Position numbers and translations under genes: made by a program. This document shows positions 17,130-26,296 of a DNA stretch of 42,048 nucleotides, in pieces. Numbering within the stretch: the first letter of the stretch is position 1; each line of letters opens with the position of its first letter. Location: NCBI GenBank assembly GCA_044433115.1, contig JAWXTY010000018.1:1-42048 (forward strand), in the 5' to 3' direction. The DNA is from CAKUIA01 sp044433115 (GTDB lineage: Bacteria; Verrucomicrobiota; Verrucomicrobiia; Opitutales; Intestinicryptomonadaceae). The notes beneath the pieces are model-generated. The model was not told where the DNA came from. It ran no database searches and worked only from the letters and a program-made list of their open reading frames with translations.

Positions 17130-17139
17130 ATTGTTATAA

Positions 17140-18558
17140 ATGAAAAATAGCGAAAAATCAAAACAGGCAAGTTGGGGTGGTAGGTTCAAAGAGTCTACTA
17201 GCGACTTAATGCTAAAATTTAGTGAGTCGGTTTCATACGACAAAAAGTTGGCTCTCTTCGACATAGAAGGCTCTAAGGCACACGCTGCTATGCTTGCCAA
17301 ATGCTCTATAATTACAGATGAGGAAGCTGAGTCGATAATCACTTCTCTCGACGAAGTTTTAGCAGATATTAATGCTGGCAATTTCGAGTGGAAAACTGAG
17401 CTTGAAGACGTGCATATGAACATAGAGCAACACTTGACTTCTATATGCCCTGCTGCTGCAAAGTTGCATACTGCAAGAAGTAGAAACGACCAAGTTGCCA
17501 CAGATATGCGTCTATATTTCAAATTTGCCTGCTACGAGATTATAGCTCATTTAATGACTCTAATTGACACTCTTGCAAAGCTTGCAAACAAGAATAAGAA
17601 TATCCTTATCCCAGGGTACACTCACCTACAAAGGGCTCAGCCTGTTAGTGTAGCTCATCATATCTTAGCTTGGGCAAACGCCATTGAAAGAGATATAGTT
17701 CGCTTTGAAAATGTATTTCACAGTGCAAACATTTCCCCTTTAGGCAGTGGAGCAATTGCAGGGACAACCCTTAAGACTGATAGAGCATACGAAGCGACTC
17801 TCCTTGGTTTTTGCGATAAAGAAGGCAACGCAATCCTTACACAAAACTCTATGGACGCAGTTTCTGATAGAGATGTATTTATGGAATTTACTAGTGCTTG
17901 TGCTATACTTGGTGTACACATTTCAAGAATTTCTGAGGATATGATTATCTTTAATTCAGCAGAATTTGGCTTTGTAAAACTATCTGATGCCTTTACTACT
18001 GGTTCATCGCTTATGCCTCAAAAGAAAAACCCAGACTCTTTTGAGTTGCTTAGAGGTAAATCTGCAAGGCTAATTGGCAATATGACTAATTTATACGTAT
18101 TAGTAAAGGGCTTGCCTTTGACATATAATAGAGACCTCCAAGAGGATAAGATACCTACTTTCGACTCGCACGAACAAGTTATGCTTAGCCTAAAAGTTCT
18201 AACAGGTGCTTTAGGCTCTACAGAATTTAACGAAGAAAAGTGTGCTGCAGCAGTTTCTGACCCACTATTATTAGCTACAGACCTAGCCGACTACTTAGTA
18301 GAACGTGGCGTGCCTTTTAGAAATGCCCATCATATAGTAGGTGCATTAGTTGCCCTTGCCGAACAAAAGAATATCCCTATAAATGAGATAAACAACAAGG
18401 ACGCTTTGAAAATATCTAAGGACTTAGGCAACAAGTGGAAAGATGTCTTTTGCTTAAAGAGAGCTATGAAGCTTAGAACAGGGGTTGGAATGCCTTCTAT
18501 GCCTAATATAAATAAGAGAATTAAGTACTTTAAGGACTTAGTAAAAGAGGGCTTATAA
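17140..18558 (+). CDS. argH: Argininosuccinate lyase, 472 aa
   Basis: It cleaves argininosuccinate to arginine and fumarate, the last step of arginine synthesis. Family motifs are complete: WGGRFKESTS at the N-terminus, TARSRNDQVATD, the catalytic-region PGYTHLQRAQP, and the fumarase-superfamily signature GSSLMPQKKNPD near residue 290. Length is typical. It heads a plus-strand run and is followed by the thioesterase after one base. No other arg gene is in the window. Confidence 0.97.
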   Translation: MKNSEKSKQASWGGRFKESTSDLMLKFSESVSYDKKLALFDIEGSKAHAAMLAKCSIITDEEAESIITSLDEVLADINAGNFEWKTELEDVHMNIEQHLTSICPAAAKLHTARSRNDQVATDMRLYFKFACYEIIAHLMTLIDTLAKLANKNKNILIPGYTHLQRAQPVSVAHHILAWANAIERDIVRFENVFHSANISPLGSGAIAGTTLKTDRAYEATLLGFCDKEGNAILTQNSMDAVSDRDVFMEFTSACAILGVHISRISEDMIIFNSAEFGFVKLSDAFTTGSSLMPQKKNPDSFELLRGKSARLIGNMTNLYVLVKGLPLTYNRDLQEDKIPTFDSHEQVMLSLKVLTGALGSTEFNEEKCAAAVSDPLLLATDLADYLVERGVPFRNAHHIVGALVALAEQKNIPINEINNKDALKISKDLGNKWKDVFCLKRAMKLRTGVGMPSMPNINKRIKYFKDLVKEGL

Positions 18559-18559
18559 A

Positions 18560-19291
18560 ATGCCAAAGCTAGAGGCTGATTTTAAGATTAGAGTTTCAGA
18601 CTTGTCGAGAAATAATAGGCTCAAAGAGTCGACTATCTTTGAGCTATTGCAAGAAGTAGCCTGCGAACACGCTAAGAATATGGGAGTTGGCTACGACGAC
18701 TTAATTGTGCGTAAGCTCGCTTGGGCTTTGTCGAAGATTGATTTGCATATCTACGCTTATCCAAAGGCTAGAGAGGATATAAGAATAGAGACTTGGGCTG
18801 CTCTAAGAACTAAAATTGCAAGCGAAAGAGACTTTATTGCTTATGACAGTCAAGGCAATGTGATTTTTGAGGCTCAATCGCTCTGGGTACTTTTTGATAT
18901 AGAAAAAAGGCGTTGCGAAAGGCTAAGTGTACTTAAAGATTGGCAAGAGCTAAAGGACAAAAGGGCAAATGCCGACATACATAAAAAGCTCGAAAAAGTC
19001 AGCCAAGGCACTTATATCAAAGAATATAGACCTCGCAAAAACGACATAGACCTAAACAATCATCTCAACAATGCCATCTACACTGCCTTAGCTATAGATA
19101 GCCTGCCCCTCGATTTCTATCAAAGCCACCTAGCAAGAAATATATCTATAAGCTTCTTAGCTGAAGTCAAGGAAGAGGATATAATTGAAGCAAAGTGCGA
19201 TATATGCGAAAATAAAAGCCTACACTCTATATATAAGAAAGACTCAAACACGGAATTTGCTAGACTTAACATACAATGGCAAGAAATTTAA
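18560..19291 (+). CDS. Acyl-ACP thioesterase (FatA/FatB type), 243 aa
   Basis: Two hot-dog halves are seen. The first has DLSRNNRLKESTIFELLQEVACEHAKNMGVGY and LAWALSKIDLHIYAYPKARE; the second has YRPRKNDIDLNNHLNNAIYTALAIDSLP, equivalent to the DxNxHVNNxxY catalytic strand of plant and bacterial acyl-ACP thioesterases. These release free fatty acids from acyl-ACP and set chain length; the chain preference cannot be read. It starts one base after argH. Together with fabV downstream, it marks a fatty-acid element within the run. Confidence 0.88.
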   Translation: MPKLEADFKIRVSDLSRNNRLKESTIFELLQEVACEHAKNMGVGYDDLIVRKLAWALSKIDLHIYAYPKAREDIRIETWAALRTKIASERDFIAYDSQGNVIFEAQSLWVLFDIEKRRCERLSVLKDWQELKDKRANADIHKKLEKVSQGTYIKEYRPRKNDIDLNNHLNNAIYTALAIDSLPLDFYQSHLARNISISFLAEVKEEDIIEAKCDICENKSLHSIYKKDSNTEFARLNIQWQEI

Positions 19292-19336
19292 AACTTGCTC
19301 TTTTGCCCATATTTTGAAAACATTATATCTTTAATT

Positions 19337-19867
19337 ATGACTTTATATCAATCTACAATTATAATGGCTCTAAGCTTAGGGCTATTTGGAATATTCTTTT
19401 TATTAAAAGGTTCTAAGGAGCTTGCCTTTAAATTTCTAAGAAGCAAGGCAATGGCTGTTTTGTGCTATGGGCTTGCAGGTTTATATTTTATGTATATACT
19501 TTTTAACCTTGGGCAAAGCGACTTTGGCGACTTAAAGCATATATTAATACCTATATTTGGAGCTGCTTGGCTCTTGTCCTTTAAATTCTTAGACGACTTT
19601 TTGAGCGTGCGTGGGCTATTCATAATCTTCATCTTCGCCTCAAGAGCCTTTATAGACAGTGCCTATATGTTGGATATTCCTGCTAGATACACTCTGGTTT
19701 GCTACTCTTATTTCTTGGTAGTTATATCTATGTATGTGGCTTGCTTGCCTTATAGATTGAGAGACTTTTTTGAATACTTATATGCAAATGCTTATAGGGC
19801 AAAGTGCTTTGGCGTTATATTGTTATTAGCATCTTTTAGCCTAATAATTTCAATGTTAAATTACTAA
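19337..19867 (+). CDS. Unrecognised multi-span membrane protein, 176 aa
   Basis: The ATG at 19337 (MTLYQSTIIMALSLGLFGIF) is preferred over an in-frame TTG at 19295. About five or six hydrophobic spans are visible, including ALSLGLFGIFFLL, MAVLCYGLAGLYFMYIL, HILIPIFGAAWLL, GLFIIFIFASRAF, LVCYSYFLVVISMYVA and CFGVILLLASFSLIISML. A conserved-looking loop LPYRLRDFFEYLY separates the last two. No enzyme or transporter motif is recognised. It sits between the thioesterase and gmk with small gaps, so it is probably co-transcribed. Confidence 0.65.
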   Translation: MTLYQSTIIMALSLGLFGIFFLLKGSKELAFKFLRSKAMAVLCYGLAGLYFMYILFNLGQSDFGDLKHILIPIFGAAWLLSFKFLDDFLSVRGLFIIFIFASRAFIDSAYMLDIPARYTLVCYSYFLVVISMYVACLPYRLRDFFEYLYANAYRAKCFGVILLLASFSLIISMLNY

Positions 19868-19880
19868 TAAAAGTTTATAG

Positions 19881-20459
19881 ATGAAGAATTTACTAATTAT
19901 ACTAAGTGGTCCAGCTGGCAGTGGCAAAACAACTCTATGCGAAAATGTGCTAAAAAAACATAGCAACTTCGAAAGGGTAATTACTGTTACAACTCGTAGC
20001 CCTCGCCCTAATGAAGTCGATGGCAAAGACTATATATTTATGACTAATGAAGCCTTCGAAAAGGCTCTCGAAAATGGCGAATTTTATGAATATGCAAAGG
20101 TACACGGCAGGTATTATGGCACTCTAAAAAGCTCTATACAAAATGCACTTAAAGGCGATAAATCCCTATTTTTAGTCATAGACGTTCAAGGGGCAAAAGC
20201 TTGGGAAGAAATTGCTAAAACAGACGAAGTTATACGCCAAGCCTTGTTGAGCATATTCATTATGCCAGAGAGCATTGAAGTACTCGTTGAAAGACTAGTT
20301 GGCAGAAATAGCGATGACTCAGCTGAAATCGAAAAGCGTATGAATACAGCTAAAATAGAGATGACTTTTGCAAAAGATTTCAACAAAATCATAGACTCAA
20401 AAACTAGAGAAGACGACTTAGCCAGCATAGAAGCTATCATAGAAGAAGCTCAAGGCTAA
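19881..20459 (+). CDS. gmk: Guanylate kinase, 192 aa
   Basis: It phosphorylates GMP/dGMP to GDP/dGDP. The P-loop GPAGSGKTT is at residues 10-18, the GMP-binding TTRSPRPNEVDGKDYIF follows, then EFYEYAKVHGRYYGT and LFLVIDVQGAK. Length is normal for the family. It lies 13 bp after the membrane protein and 24 bp before metF in the plus-strand run. Confidence 0.95.
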   Translation: MKNLLIILSGPAGSGKTTLCENVLKKHSNFERVITVTTRSPRPNEVDGKDYIFMTNEAFEKALENGEFYEYAKVHGRYYGTLKSSIQNALKGDKSLFLVIDVQGAKAWEEIAKTDEVIRQALLSIFIMPESIEVLVERLVGRNSDDSAEIEKRMNTAKIEMTFAKDFNKIIDSKTREDDLASIEAIIEEAQG

Positions 20460-20483
20460 AGCTACAAACAAAATTATATAATT

Positions 20484-21323
20484 ATGATAAGAAAAGCAGA
20501 AATATCAGTAGAATTTTTCCCTCCAAAGAATGAAGAAGGTGCTATACAAATTTTAAATACAGCACAAAAAATCAAGAATTTGGAGCTAGACTTTGCCTCA
20601 ATTACCTATGGAGCAGGAGGCTCAAGCCGAGAACATACTATAGAATATACAAAGAAGTTAAAAGACATTTTAGCTTGTAAGATTATGCCTCACCTAACTT
20701 GCATAGGACATAGCAAAGAGGAGATTGTCGACATTTTAGATATGTATAAATCTATGGGTATTACCAAGATAATGGCTCTTCGTGGCGATTTACCTAAAAA
20801 TGTAGCCGATTGCAAAACTTCTCATTTTAAATATGCGAGCGACTTAGTTTCTTTTATAAAAACTGAGTATCCTCAATTTAAAATCTATGCAGCTTGCTAC
20901 CCTGAAAGTCATAGCCAAGCAAAGTCTTTAGAAGAGGACATTGCAAACTTGAAAACTAAGGTAGACGCTGGCGTTGATTGTCTTATTACTCAACTATTTT
21001 TTGATAATGCAAAGTTTTACGAATTTGTAGACAAGTGCAGAAATGTTGGTATAGACAAAGAATTTATTGCAGGATTACTCCCTGCCCTTTCGCTAAAGCA
21101 AGCTGAGAATTTTTGCAACACTGTTCAAGTTGGGCTTCCCCAAGAGCTACACAAGCAACTAAGCCAAGCTGAGACAGCTGAAGACGCAAGATTAGTTGGT
21201 ATGAACTGGACTATCAAACAAATGGAAAACTTGATAGAAAACTCCTTTTTCAAGACTCACTTATACATACTCAATAGAGCAAAATCTGTGATGGGTATTT
21301 TAGATAGAAGGGAATTTCTATAA
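20484..21323 (+). CDS. metF: 5,10-Methylenetetrahydrofolate reductase, 279 aa
   Basis: It makes 5-methyl-THF for methionine synthesis. The TIM-barrel FAD enzyme motifs are present: ISVEFFPPKNEEG with the catalytic Glu near residue 10, FASITYGAGGSSRE, MPHLTCIGHSKEEI, ALRGDLP, and DAGVDCLITQLFFD. Length is typical. Its last codons (GGAATTTCTATAA) are the left arm of a MITE-type hairpin at 21310-21346, so the C-terminal residues EFL may have been supplied by that insertion. Confidence 0.94.
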   Translation: MIRKAEISVEFFPPKNEEGAIQILNTAQKIKNLELDFASITYGAGGSSREHTIEYTKKLKDILACKIMPHLTCIGHSKEEIVDILDMYKSMGITKIMALRGDLPKNVADCKTSHFKYASDLVSFIKTEYPQFKIYAACYPESHSQAKSLEEDIANLKTKVDAGVDCLITQLFFDNAKFYEFVDKCRNVGIDKEFIAGLLPALSLKQAENFCNTVQVGLPQELHKQLSQAETAEDARLVGMNWTIKQMENLIENSFFKTHLYILNRAKSVMGILDRREFL

Positions 21324-21346
21324 ATTGGCAATTTTTAGAAGTTCCC
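21310..21346. repeat. Collapsed MITE terminal-repeat hairpin at the metF stop
   Basis: GGGAATTTCTATAAATT (21310-21326), GGC, then AATTTTTAGAAGTTCCC (21330-21346) form a 17-bp arm pair with two mismatches. The right arm read in reverse, GGGAACTTCTAAAAATT, is close to the end of MITE 3 (GGGGGGCTTCTAAAAATT). It looks like two element ends with the interior deleted. There is no T-tract, so a terminator role is doubtful. Confidence 0.6.
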
Positions 21347-21409
21347 ATAATTAAATCTTTACAAAGCGAATAAAAGCAATCATTATTAATAGGTAAATTA
21401 TAAAATACA

Positions 21410-22306
21410 ATGAATACCCAAGAATTTAAAGCAAAATACGATACACTTAGACTCCAAGTAGAAGATGGTATAGAAAAATACCTCCCTGCTGCAGATACTA
21501 GACCTGCTATAATCCACGAGGCAATGAGGTATAGTATGAAAGCTGGTGGCAAACGCATACGCCCTATATTAATCTTGGCAGCCCAAGAAATGTTGGGAGG
21601 CAATGTTGACGCTATGCCAGCTTGCGTGGCTATAGAGTCTTTGCATACTTACTCTTTGATACACGACGATTTGCCTTGTATGGATAATTCTGATTTGCGT
21701 AGAGGTAGACCAACTTGCCACAAGCAGTACGACGAAACTTTGGCACTCCTAGCAGGCGACGCTCTTTTAACTTATTCTTTGTGGTTCTTGGCTGAGTCTT
21801 ATAAGGATAGCCCAGAAATTGCAACTGGCTTAGTTAGAGATTTAGGTCGTGCAGGATCTAGCGAAAAAATGATTGGTGGGCAAGTTGAGGACGTATTAAA
21901 CGAGAAGAATGGCGAAGATATGACTGCCGACACTCTAGTATATATACACAACAACAAAACTGCTGCATTGATAACTAGTGCTGTAACAATGGGGGTGCGT
22001 CTCTCTGAAAACTGCACTGAGGAAAAGCTAGAAATTGCAAGGGAAATTGGCAAAAATATAGGTCTAGCCTTCCAAGTTATAGACGATATTTTAGACACAA
22101 CTAGCGATACTGCTACTCTTGGCAAAACTGCAAATTTAGATGAAATAAACAACAAGATGACTTATGTTACTCTATATGGAATAGAAGGAGCAAAGAATAT
22201 CGCAAATGAACTTTCACAAAAAGCTATAGATAAATGCGACGAACTTAGCGATACAGCTGAGTTTATGAAAGCATTAATTCAATATATGCAAAACAGAATT
22301 AACTAA
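21410..22306 (+). CDS. ispA: Short-chain polyprenyl (farnesyl/geranyl) diphosphate synthase, 298 aa
   Basis: It condenses isopentenyl and dimethylallyl diphosphates. Key motifs: AGGKRIRPILILAA near residue 45, the first Asp-rich motif HDDLPCMDNSDLRRGRPTCH, GQVEDVL, and the second Asp-rich motif QVIDDILDTT. The DDxxxxD form of the first motif is the bacterial FPP/GPP synthase type. Length fits IspA. It follows metF after 86 bp and precedes fabV by 10 bp. Confidence 0.93.
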   Translation: MNTQEFKAKYDTLRLQVEDGIEKYLPAADTRPAIIHEAMRYSMKAGGKRIRPILILAAQEMLGGNVDAMPACVAIESLHTYSLIHDDLPCMDNSDLRRGRPTCHKQYDETLALLAGDALLTYSLWFLAESYKDSPEIATGLVRDLGRAGSSEKMIGGQVEDVLNEKNGEDMTADTLVYIHNNKTAALITSAVTMGVRLSENCTEEKLEIAREIGKNIGLAFQVIDDILDTTSDTATLGKTANLDEINNKMTYVTLYGIEGAKNIANELSQKAIDKCDELSDTAEFMKALIQYMQNRIN

Positions 22307-22316
22307 TTTAACTAAT

Positions 22317-23510
22317 ATGATAGTATCACCTAAAGTAAAATCTTTTTTATGTTTGACAGCTCATCCAGAAGGCTGTGCAAAAAATGTACAAAATCAAATA
22401 GAATATATCAAGTCAAAGGGCAAAGTTGAATCTAACTTAAAGACTGCATTGATTATTGGCTCTTCAACTGGATATGGCTTGGCTACAAGAATTGCTGCAG
22501 CTTTTGGCTGTAATGCTAGTACTGTTGGCGTTTTCTTTGAAAGAAATGGCGATGAGGCTAAGGGAAAAACAGCGTCGGCTGGTTGGTATAATACAGCAGA
22601 ATTTACTAAACAAGCAAAGGCTAAGGGCTTATATACTGTAAATATCAATGGCGACGCATTTTCAGACGAAATTAAGGCTCAAGCTATTGAAGCTATCAAA
22701 AATTCGCCTAGCAAAAAGGTAGACTTGATAGTATATTCACTTGCCTCTCCAAGGCGTACAGACCCAAAGACTGGTCAAATTTATAAGAGCGTTTTAAAGA
22801 CTGTAGGTTCAGACTTTACTGCAATGAGCCTCGACACTGATAAGGCACTAGTTAAGGAAGTTTCTGTTCCTATCGCAAATGAAGCTGAGATAGAAGAGAC
22901 TGTAAAAGTAATGGGTGGCGACGACTGGAAGCTTTGGATTGAAGCCCTAGATAGTGCAGATGTAATCGCAAATGAGTGCGTATCTGTTGCGTACTCTTAT
23001 GTGGGCCCAAAAATGACTTACCCTATATATAGAGAAGGCACTATAGGTATCGCTAAGAAGGATTTAGAGAAAAAGGCAAAGGAAGTTGACGCTATATTAA
23101 AGATAAAGAGAGGCAAGGCTTTTGTATCTGTAAATAAGGCTTTGGTAACCCAAGCAAGCTCTGCAATCCCTGTAGTTCCTTTGTATATTTCTATACTTTA
23201 CAAGGTTATGAAAGAGAAGAATATACACGAAGATTGCATTATGCAAATTGAAAGATTATTCTCTAAGAGCCTTTATAACAATAATTTCTTAGACTTTGAT
23301 ATAGATGGCTTGTTGCGTATAGACGACTGGGAAATGCGTAAAGACGTACAAGAAGAAGTCTTGGCTATTTGGGAAAAGGTATCTACAGAAAATCTCTTTG
23401 AACTTACTGACTTTGCTGATTATAAAAAGTCATTTATGCAACTCTTTGGCTTTGAAATCGAAGGTGTTGAATATGGCAACGAGAGCAATGTAGAAATTGA
23501 TTTAGGCTAA
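22317..23510 (+). CDS. fabV: Trans-2-enoyl-CoA/ACP reductase FabV, 397 aa
   Basis: FabV reduces the enoyl intermediate of fatty-acid elongation using NADH and is a triclosan-insensitive alternative to FabI. The NADH-binding motif is GSSTGYGLATRIAAAFG near residue 48, followed by SLASPRRTDP, and the catalytic Tyr-X8-Lys is complete in YREGTIGIAK within YSYVGPKMTYPIYREG. Length is full. No other enoyl reductase is in the window. It is followed after 4 bp by a solute-binding protein. Confidence 0.95.
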   Translation: MIVSPKVKSFLCLTAHPEGCAKNVQNQIEYIKSKGKVESNLKTALIIGSSTGYGLATRIAAAFGCNASTVGVFFERNGDEAKGKTASAGWYNTAEFTKQAKAKGLYTVNINGDAFSDEIKAQAIEAIKNSPSKKVDLIVYSLASPRRTDPKTGQIYKSVLKTVGSDFTAMSLDTDKALVKEVSVPIANEAEIEETVKVMGGDDWKLWIEALDSADVIANECVSVAYSYVGPKMTYPIYREGTIGIAKKDLEKKAKEVDAILKIKRGKAFVSVNKALVTQASSAIPVVPLYISILYKVMKEKNIHEDCIMQIERLFSKSLYNNNFLDFDIDGLLRIDDWEMRKDVQEEVLAIWEKVSTENLFELTDFADYKKSFMQLFGFEIEGVEYGNESNVEIDLG

Positions 23511-23514
23511 TTTT

Positions 23515-24273
23515 ATGAAAAAACTTTTAATAATTCTATTCTTTCTAAGTCTTTCTTGCTTTGCAAAAGAAAAGGTCTTGCGTGTGGGTGTTTCTATGGG
23601 AATGCCCCCAATGGCTTATGTGGAAAATAAGGAGATTGTTGGGGTAGAAATAGATTTATTAAAGGAATTTGCAAAAGAAAATAATCTTAAATATAAGTTG
23701 GTAAATCTCGATTTCGACAACATTATCCCTGCAATTAGAGAGGGCTTAATAGACGTTGCAATGGCGACTATGTCTAAGACTAAGGCTAGAGCTGAAAAGG
23801 TAGATTTCACAGAGACTTATGCAAGTATTAGCCAAATGCCTTTAGTGCATAAACAAAATGCAATGAGGTATCAAAGTAGCCTAATGCTCTTAAATACTAT
23901 AGACAATGTCTGCGTGATAAAGGGATATACTGGCGAAGATTTTGTTAAGGAGAATTTCCTATACAGCAAAGTAACAGTAGCAGACACAACCACAAGTGCT
24001 TTAGATAATATATTGAATAAAAAAGCAGAAGTGCTTGTTGCAGACTCTGTTTTAATTATGTGGCTAGCCTCTCATTACAAAGACGAAGGCTTGATTGCCC
24101 TACCTATAATTTTGAGAAAAGAGGACTTAGCTTGGGCTGTAAAAAAAGGCAATAAAGAGCTTTTAGAAAAGCTAAACAATTTTATAAATAAAATAAAAAA
24201 AGACAACAAACTAGATGAAATAATCAGGCAAAGAATACCTTATTACGACTCTAATTTGTACAACAGAAAATAA
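23515..24273 (+). CDS. Periplasmic solute-binding protein, family 3 (amino-acid type), 252 aa
   Basis: A signal peptide (MKKLLIILFFLSLSCFA) precedes an SBP_bac_3 domain: VLRVGVSMGMPPMAYVENKEIVGVEIDLLKEFAKE, the hinge motif DNIIPAIREGLIDVAMATMSKTKARAEKVDFTETY, and a C-terminal AWAVKKGNKELLEKLNNFI. Family members bind amino acids or related small ligands for ABC uptake. No permease or ATPase gene is adjacent, so it either serves a distant transporter or acts as a sensor-like binder. It begins 4 bp after fabV. Confidence 0.88.
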   Translation: MKKLLIILFFLSLSCFAKEKVLRVGVSMGMPPMAYVENKEIVGVEIDLLKEFAKENNLKYKLVNLDFDNIIPAIREGLIDVAMATMSKTKARAEKVDFTETYASISQMPLVHKQNAMRYQSSLMLLNTIDNVCVIKGYTGEDFVKENFLYSKVTVADTTTSALDNILNKKAEVLVADSVLIMWLASHYKDEGLIALPIILRKEDLAWAVKKGNKELLEKLNNFINKIKKDNKLDEIIRQRIPYYDSNLYNRK

Positions 24274-24280
24274 AAAGAAT

Positions 24281-25147
24281 ATGAAAGTATACATAAACGG
24301 TAAATTTTACGACGAAAACGAAGCTAAAGTATCAGTATTTGACCACGGCTTTTTATATGGCGATGGTATCTTTGAGGGGATACGCCTTTATTCAGGTAAT
24401 GTATTTAAGTTAGAGCTTCACATTAAGCGTTTGTTTAGATCTGCAAAGGCTATTATGTTGAACTTGCCTTGGTCTAAAGAAGAAATTATGGAGGCTGTTT
24501 GCCTAGCTTGTAAGGAAAATAATTTAACAGATGGCTACATACGTTTGGTAGTTTCAAGAGGTAGGGGAAAGTTGGGATTGTCTCCATTTAACTGTGTTGA
24601 CCCTCAATTAATCATCATTGCAGACCAAATTCAGTTGTATCCTCAAGAGTTATACGACAATGGCTTGAAGATGATTACAGTTCCTACTCGTAGAAATTCT
24701 CCAGCTGCACTACCTCCTATGGTAAAGAGCTTGAATTACTTAAACAACATATTGGCAAAAATCGAAGCTCAAACTTTGGGATACGAAGAGTGCTTGTTGT
24801 TGAATAACGATGGCAATGTTGCTGAATGTAGTGGCGACAATATCTTTATAGTAAACGATGGCGTAATTTACACACCTCCTTGCTCTGAGGGTTCTCTAAA
24901 GGGAATTACAAGAGGAACAGTGTTTGAATTGGCTGAAAAGTTGGGTATAAAGATTGTTGAAGCAGAAATGAGCCGTTTTGATATATGGACAGCCGAAGAA
25001 TGTTTCTTGACAGGAACAGCTGCAAGATTGATACCTGTAGTATGCCTCGACGCAAGAGTTATAGGCGAAGGTGCTGTAGGCGAAGTTACAAAGAGACTAT
25101 CTGCTGCATTCCTTGAAACTGTTACAGAAATTGGCACTAAACTTTAA
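24281..25147 (+). CDS. ilvE: Class IV (branched-chain type) aminotransferase, 288 aa
   Basis: This PLP enzyme shows the fold-type IV motifs: VFDHGFLYGDGIFEGIRLY at the N-terminus, MVKSLNYLNNILAK with the PLP Lys, EECLLLNNDGNVAECSGDNIFIV and SLKGITRGTVFELAEKLGI, ending with a conserved ECFLTGTAARLIPV. This matches branched-chain aminotransferases of about 290 residues. A D-amino-acid transaminase or aminodeoxychorismate lyase is a weaker alternative. It lies 7 bp after the solute-binding protein gene and 12 bp before dnaX. Confidence 0.88.
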   Translation: MKVYINGKFYDENEAKVSVFDHGFLYGDGIFEGIRLYSGNVFKLELHIKRLFRSAKAIMLNLPWSKEEIMEAVCLACKENNLTDGYIRLVVSRGRGKLGLSPFNCVDPQLIIIADQIQLYPQELYDNGLKMITVPTRRNSPAALPPMVKSLNYLNNILAKIEAQTLGYEECLLLNNDGNVAECSGDNIFIVNDGVIYTPPCSEGSLKGITRGTVFELAEKLGIKIVEAEMSRFDIWTAEECFLTGTAARLIPVVCLDARVIGEGAVGEVTKRLSAAFLETVTEIGTKL

Positions 25148-25159
25148 TAAGGAAAAACA

Positions 25160-26296
25160 TTGCAAGAGTCTTACCAAGTTATAGCAAGGCGTTATAGACC
25201 AAGGCAGTTCGATGAACTCGTTGGGCAAGAACACGTTGTAAAAACATTAAAAAATGCTATTAATGCTAATAGGATTGGACACGCCTATTTATTTGTAGGT
25301 CCAAGAGGAACTGGTAAGACTACTGTTGCAAGAATTTTTGCTAAGGCACTTAACGCCCAAGGCGGCCCTTCTGCTAGCCCAGACGATAATAACGAAATAT
25401 CTAAGGCTATAATGGACGGCTCTTGTATGGACGTAATTGAAATTGATGGTGCTTCAACTCGTTCTATAGATGAAATAAGAAGACTGAGAAGCGACTGCGA
25501 GTATGCCCCAACTCAATGCTCTTTTAAAGTTTATATTATCGACGAAGTCCACTCTTTAACTGGCGATGCTTTTAACGCTCTACTAAAGACTTTAGAAGAA
25601 CCACCTCCTCACGTAAAATTTATATTTGCAACAACAGAAGCCCACAAGGTTTTAGGGACTATTACTTCAAGGTGTCAACGCTTTGAGTTTAGACCTATCC
25701 CTGAAGAAAAAATATCTAAGCACTTGCAATATATTGCTGACAAAGAAGAGATTAAGACAGATAAGTCTGCACTCGACATAATCGCAAGATTGGCAAATGG
25801 GGGTATGAGAGACGCTCAAAGTATCTTAGACCAGATGATTTCTTTTTGTGGAAAAACTATAAGCGAAAGCGATGTAATTGGTGTATATGGCTTGGCTTCT
25901 AAGACGCAAATTTTAGACATAATAAATATAATGGCTAAGGGCGACAACTCTGCTCTAATGAAAGAAGTTGATGCTTTAGTTGAAAATGGCTGTGATTTAT
26001 ATAGAACTTTGAGCGACTTGCAAATAGAGTTGAGGAAGATTTTGATAGCTTCGCTTGAGTCGAATTATGCTATGCTTGGCGAAAAGAAATTATCCAGCGA
26101 ACAAATTATGCGTATGCTAGATGTATTGCAATATTCTGAGAGGGGGCTTAAAGTTGGATTGTCTGAGAGGGCAAACTTCGAAGTAGCCTTACTTAAGGCA
26201 GTAGAGCAAAGCCGAACAAGGGCTATAAATACATTAATTAAAGAACTTGAAAAAATTTCAGATTTAGACGCTGATACGCAAAAAAAAAATAACTAA
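25160..26296 (+). CDS. dnaX: DNA polymerase III clamp-loader subunit DnaX (gamma-length frame), 378 aa
   Basis: DnaX is the clamp-loader motor. It starts at TTG with AAGGA seven bases upstream; no ATG is available before the conserved YQVIARRYRPRQFDELVGQ. The AAA+ motifs are complete: GPRGTGKTTVARIFAKAL, Walker B VYIIDEVHSL, sensor 1 FIFATTE and the SRC arginine finger TSRCQRFEF. A domain III region follows to about residue 365. The usual Zn-binding Cys cluster is not visible between the Walker motifs, where the loop is short and has only one or two Cys. The frame ends ...DTQKKNN directly on a ten-A run, giving a gamma-sized product. Continuation in the +1 frame would give about 490 residues. 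Confidence 0.95.
   Translation: MQESYQVIARRYRPRQFDELVGQEHVVKTLKNAINANRIGHAYLFVGPRGTGKTTVARIFAKALNAQGGPSASPDDNNEISKAIMDGSCMDVIEIDGASTRSIDEIRRLRSDCEYAPTQCSFKVYIIDEVHSLTGDAFNALLKTLEEPPPHVKFIFATTEAHKVLGTITSRCQRFEFRPIPEEKISKHLQYIADKEEIKTDKSALDIIARLANGGMRDAQSILDQMISFCGKTISESDVIGVYGLASKTQILDIINIMAKGDNSALMKEVDALVENGCDLYRTLSDLQIELRKILIASLESNYAMLGEKKLSSEQIMRMLDVLQYSERGLKVGLSERANFEVALLKAVEQSRTRAINTLIKELEKISDLDADTQKKNN
26280..26289 (+). promoter_or_regulatory. A10 slip site in dnaX
   Basis: C followed by ten A residues, then TAACTAA, with the main-frame stop five bases later. Homopolymer A runs of this length are known slip sites for RNA polymerase or ribosomes; Thermus dnaX uses an A9 run in this way. 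Loss of one A, or gain of two, in the transcript moves reading into the downstream open frame. Confidence 0.65.

Noticed and set aside
17040..17522. N-terminal extension of the ABM lipoprotein frame up to 17522
   Set aside because: It runs antisense to argH and would hide the clear lipoprotein signal that starts at 17039.
26280..26296. Simple frameshift mutation killing dnaX
   Set aside because: Not excluded, but the AAA+ and domain III parts are complete before the A10 run, and gamma/tau recoding at exactly this point is known in dnaX genes.
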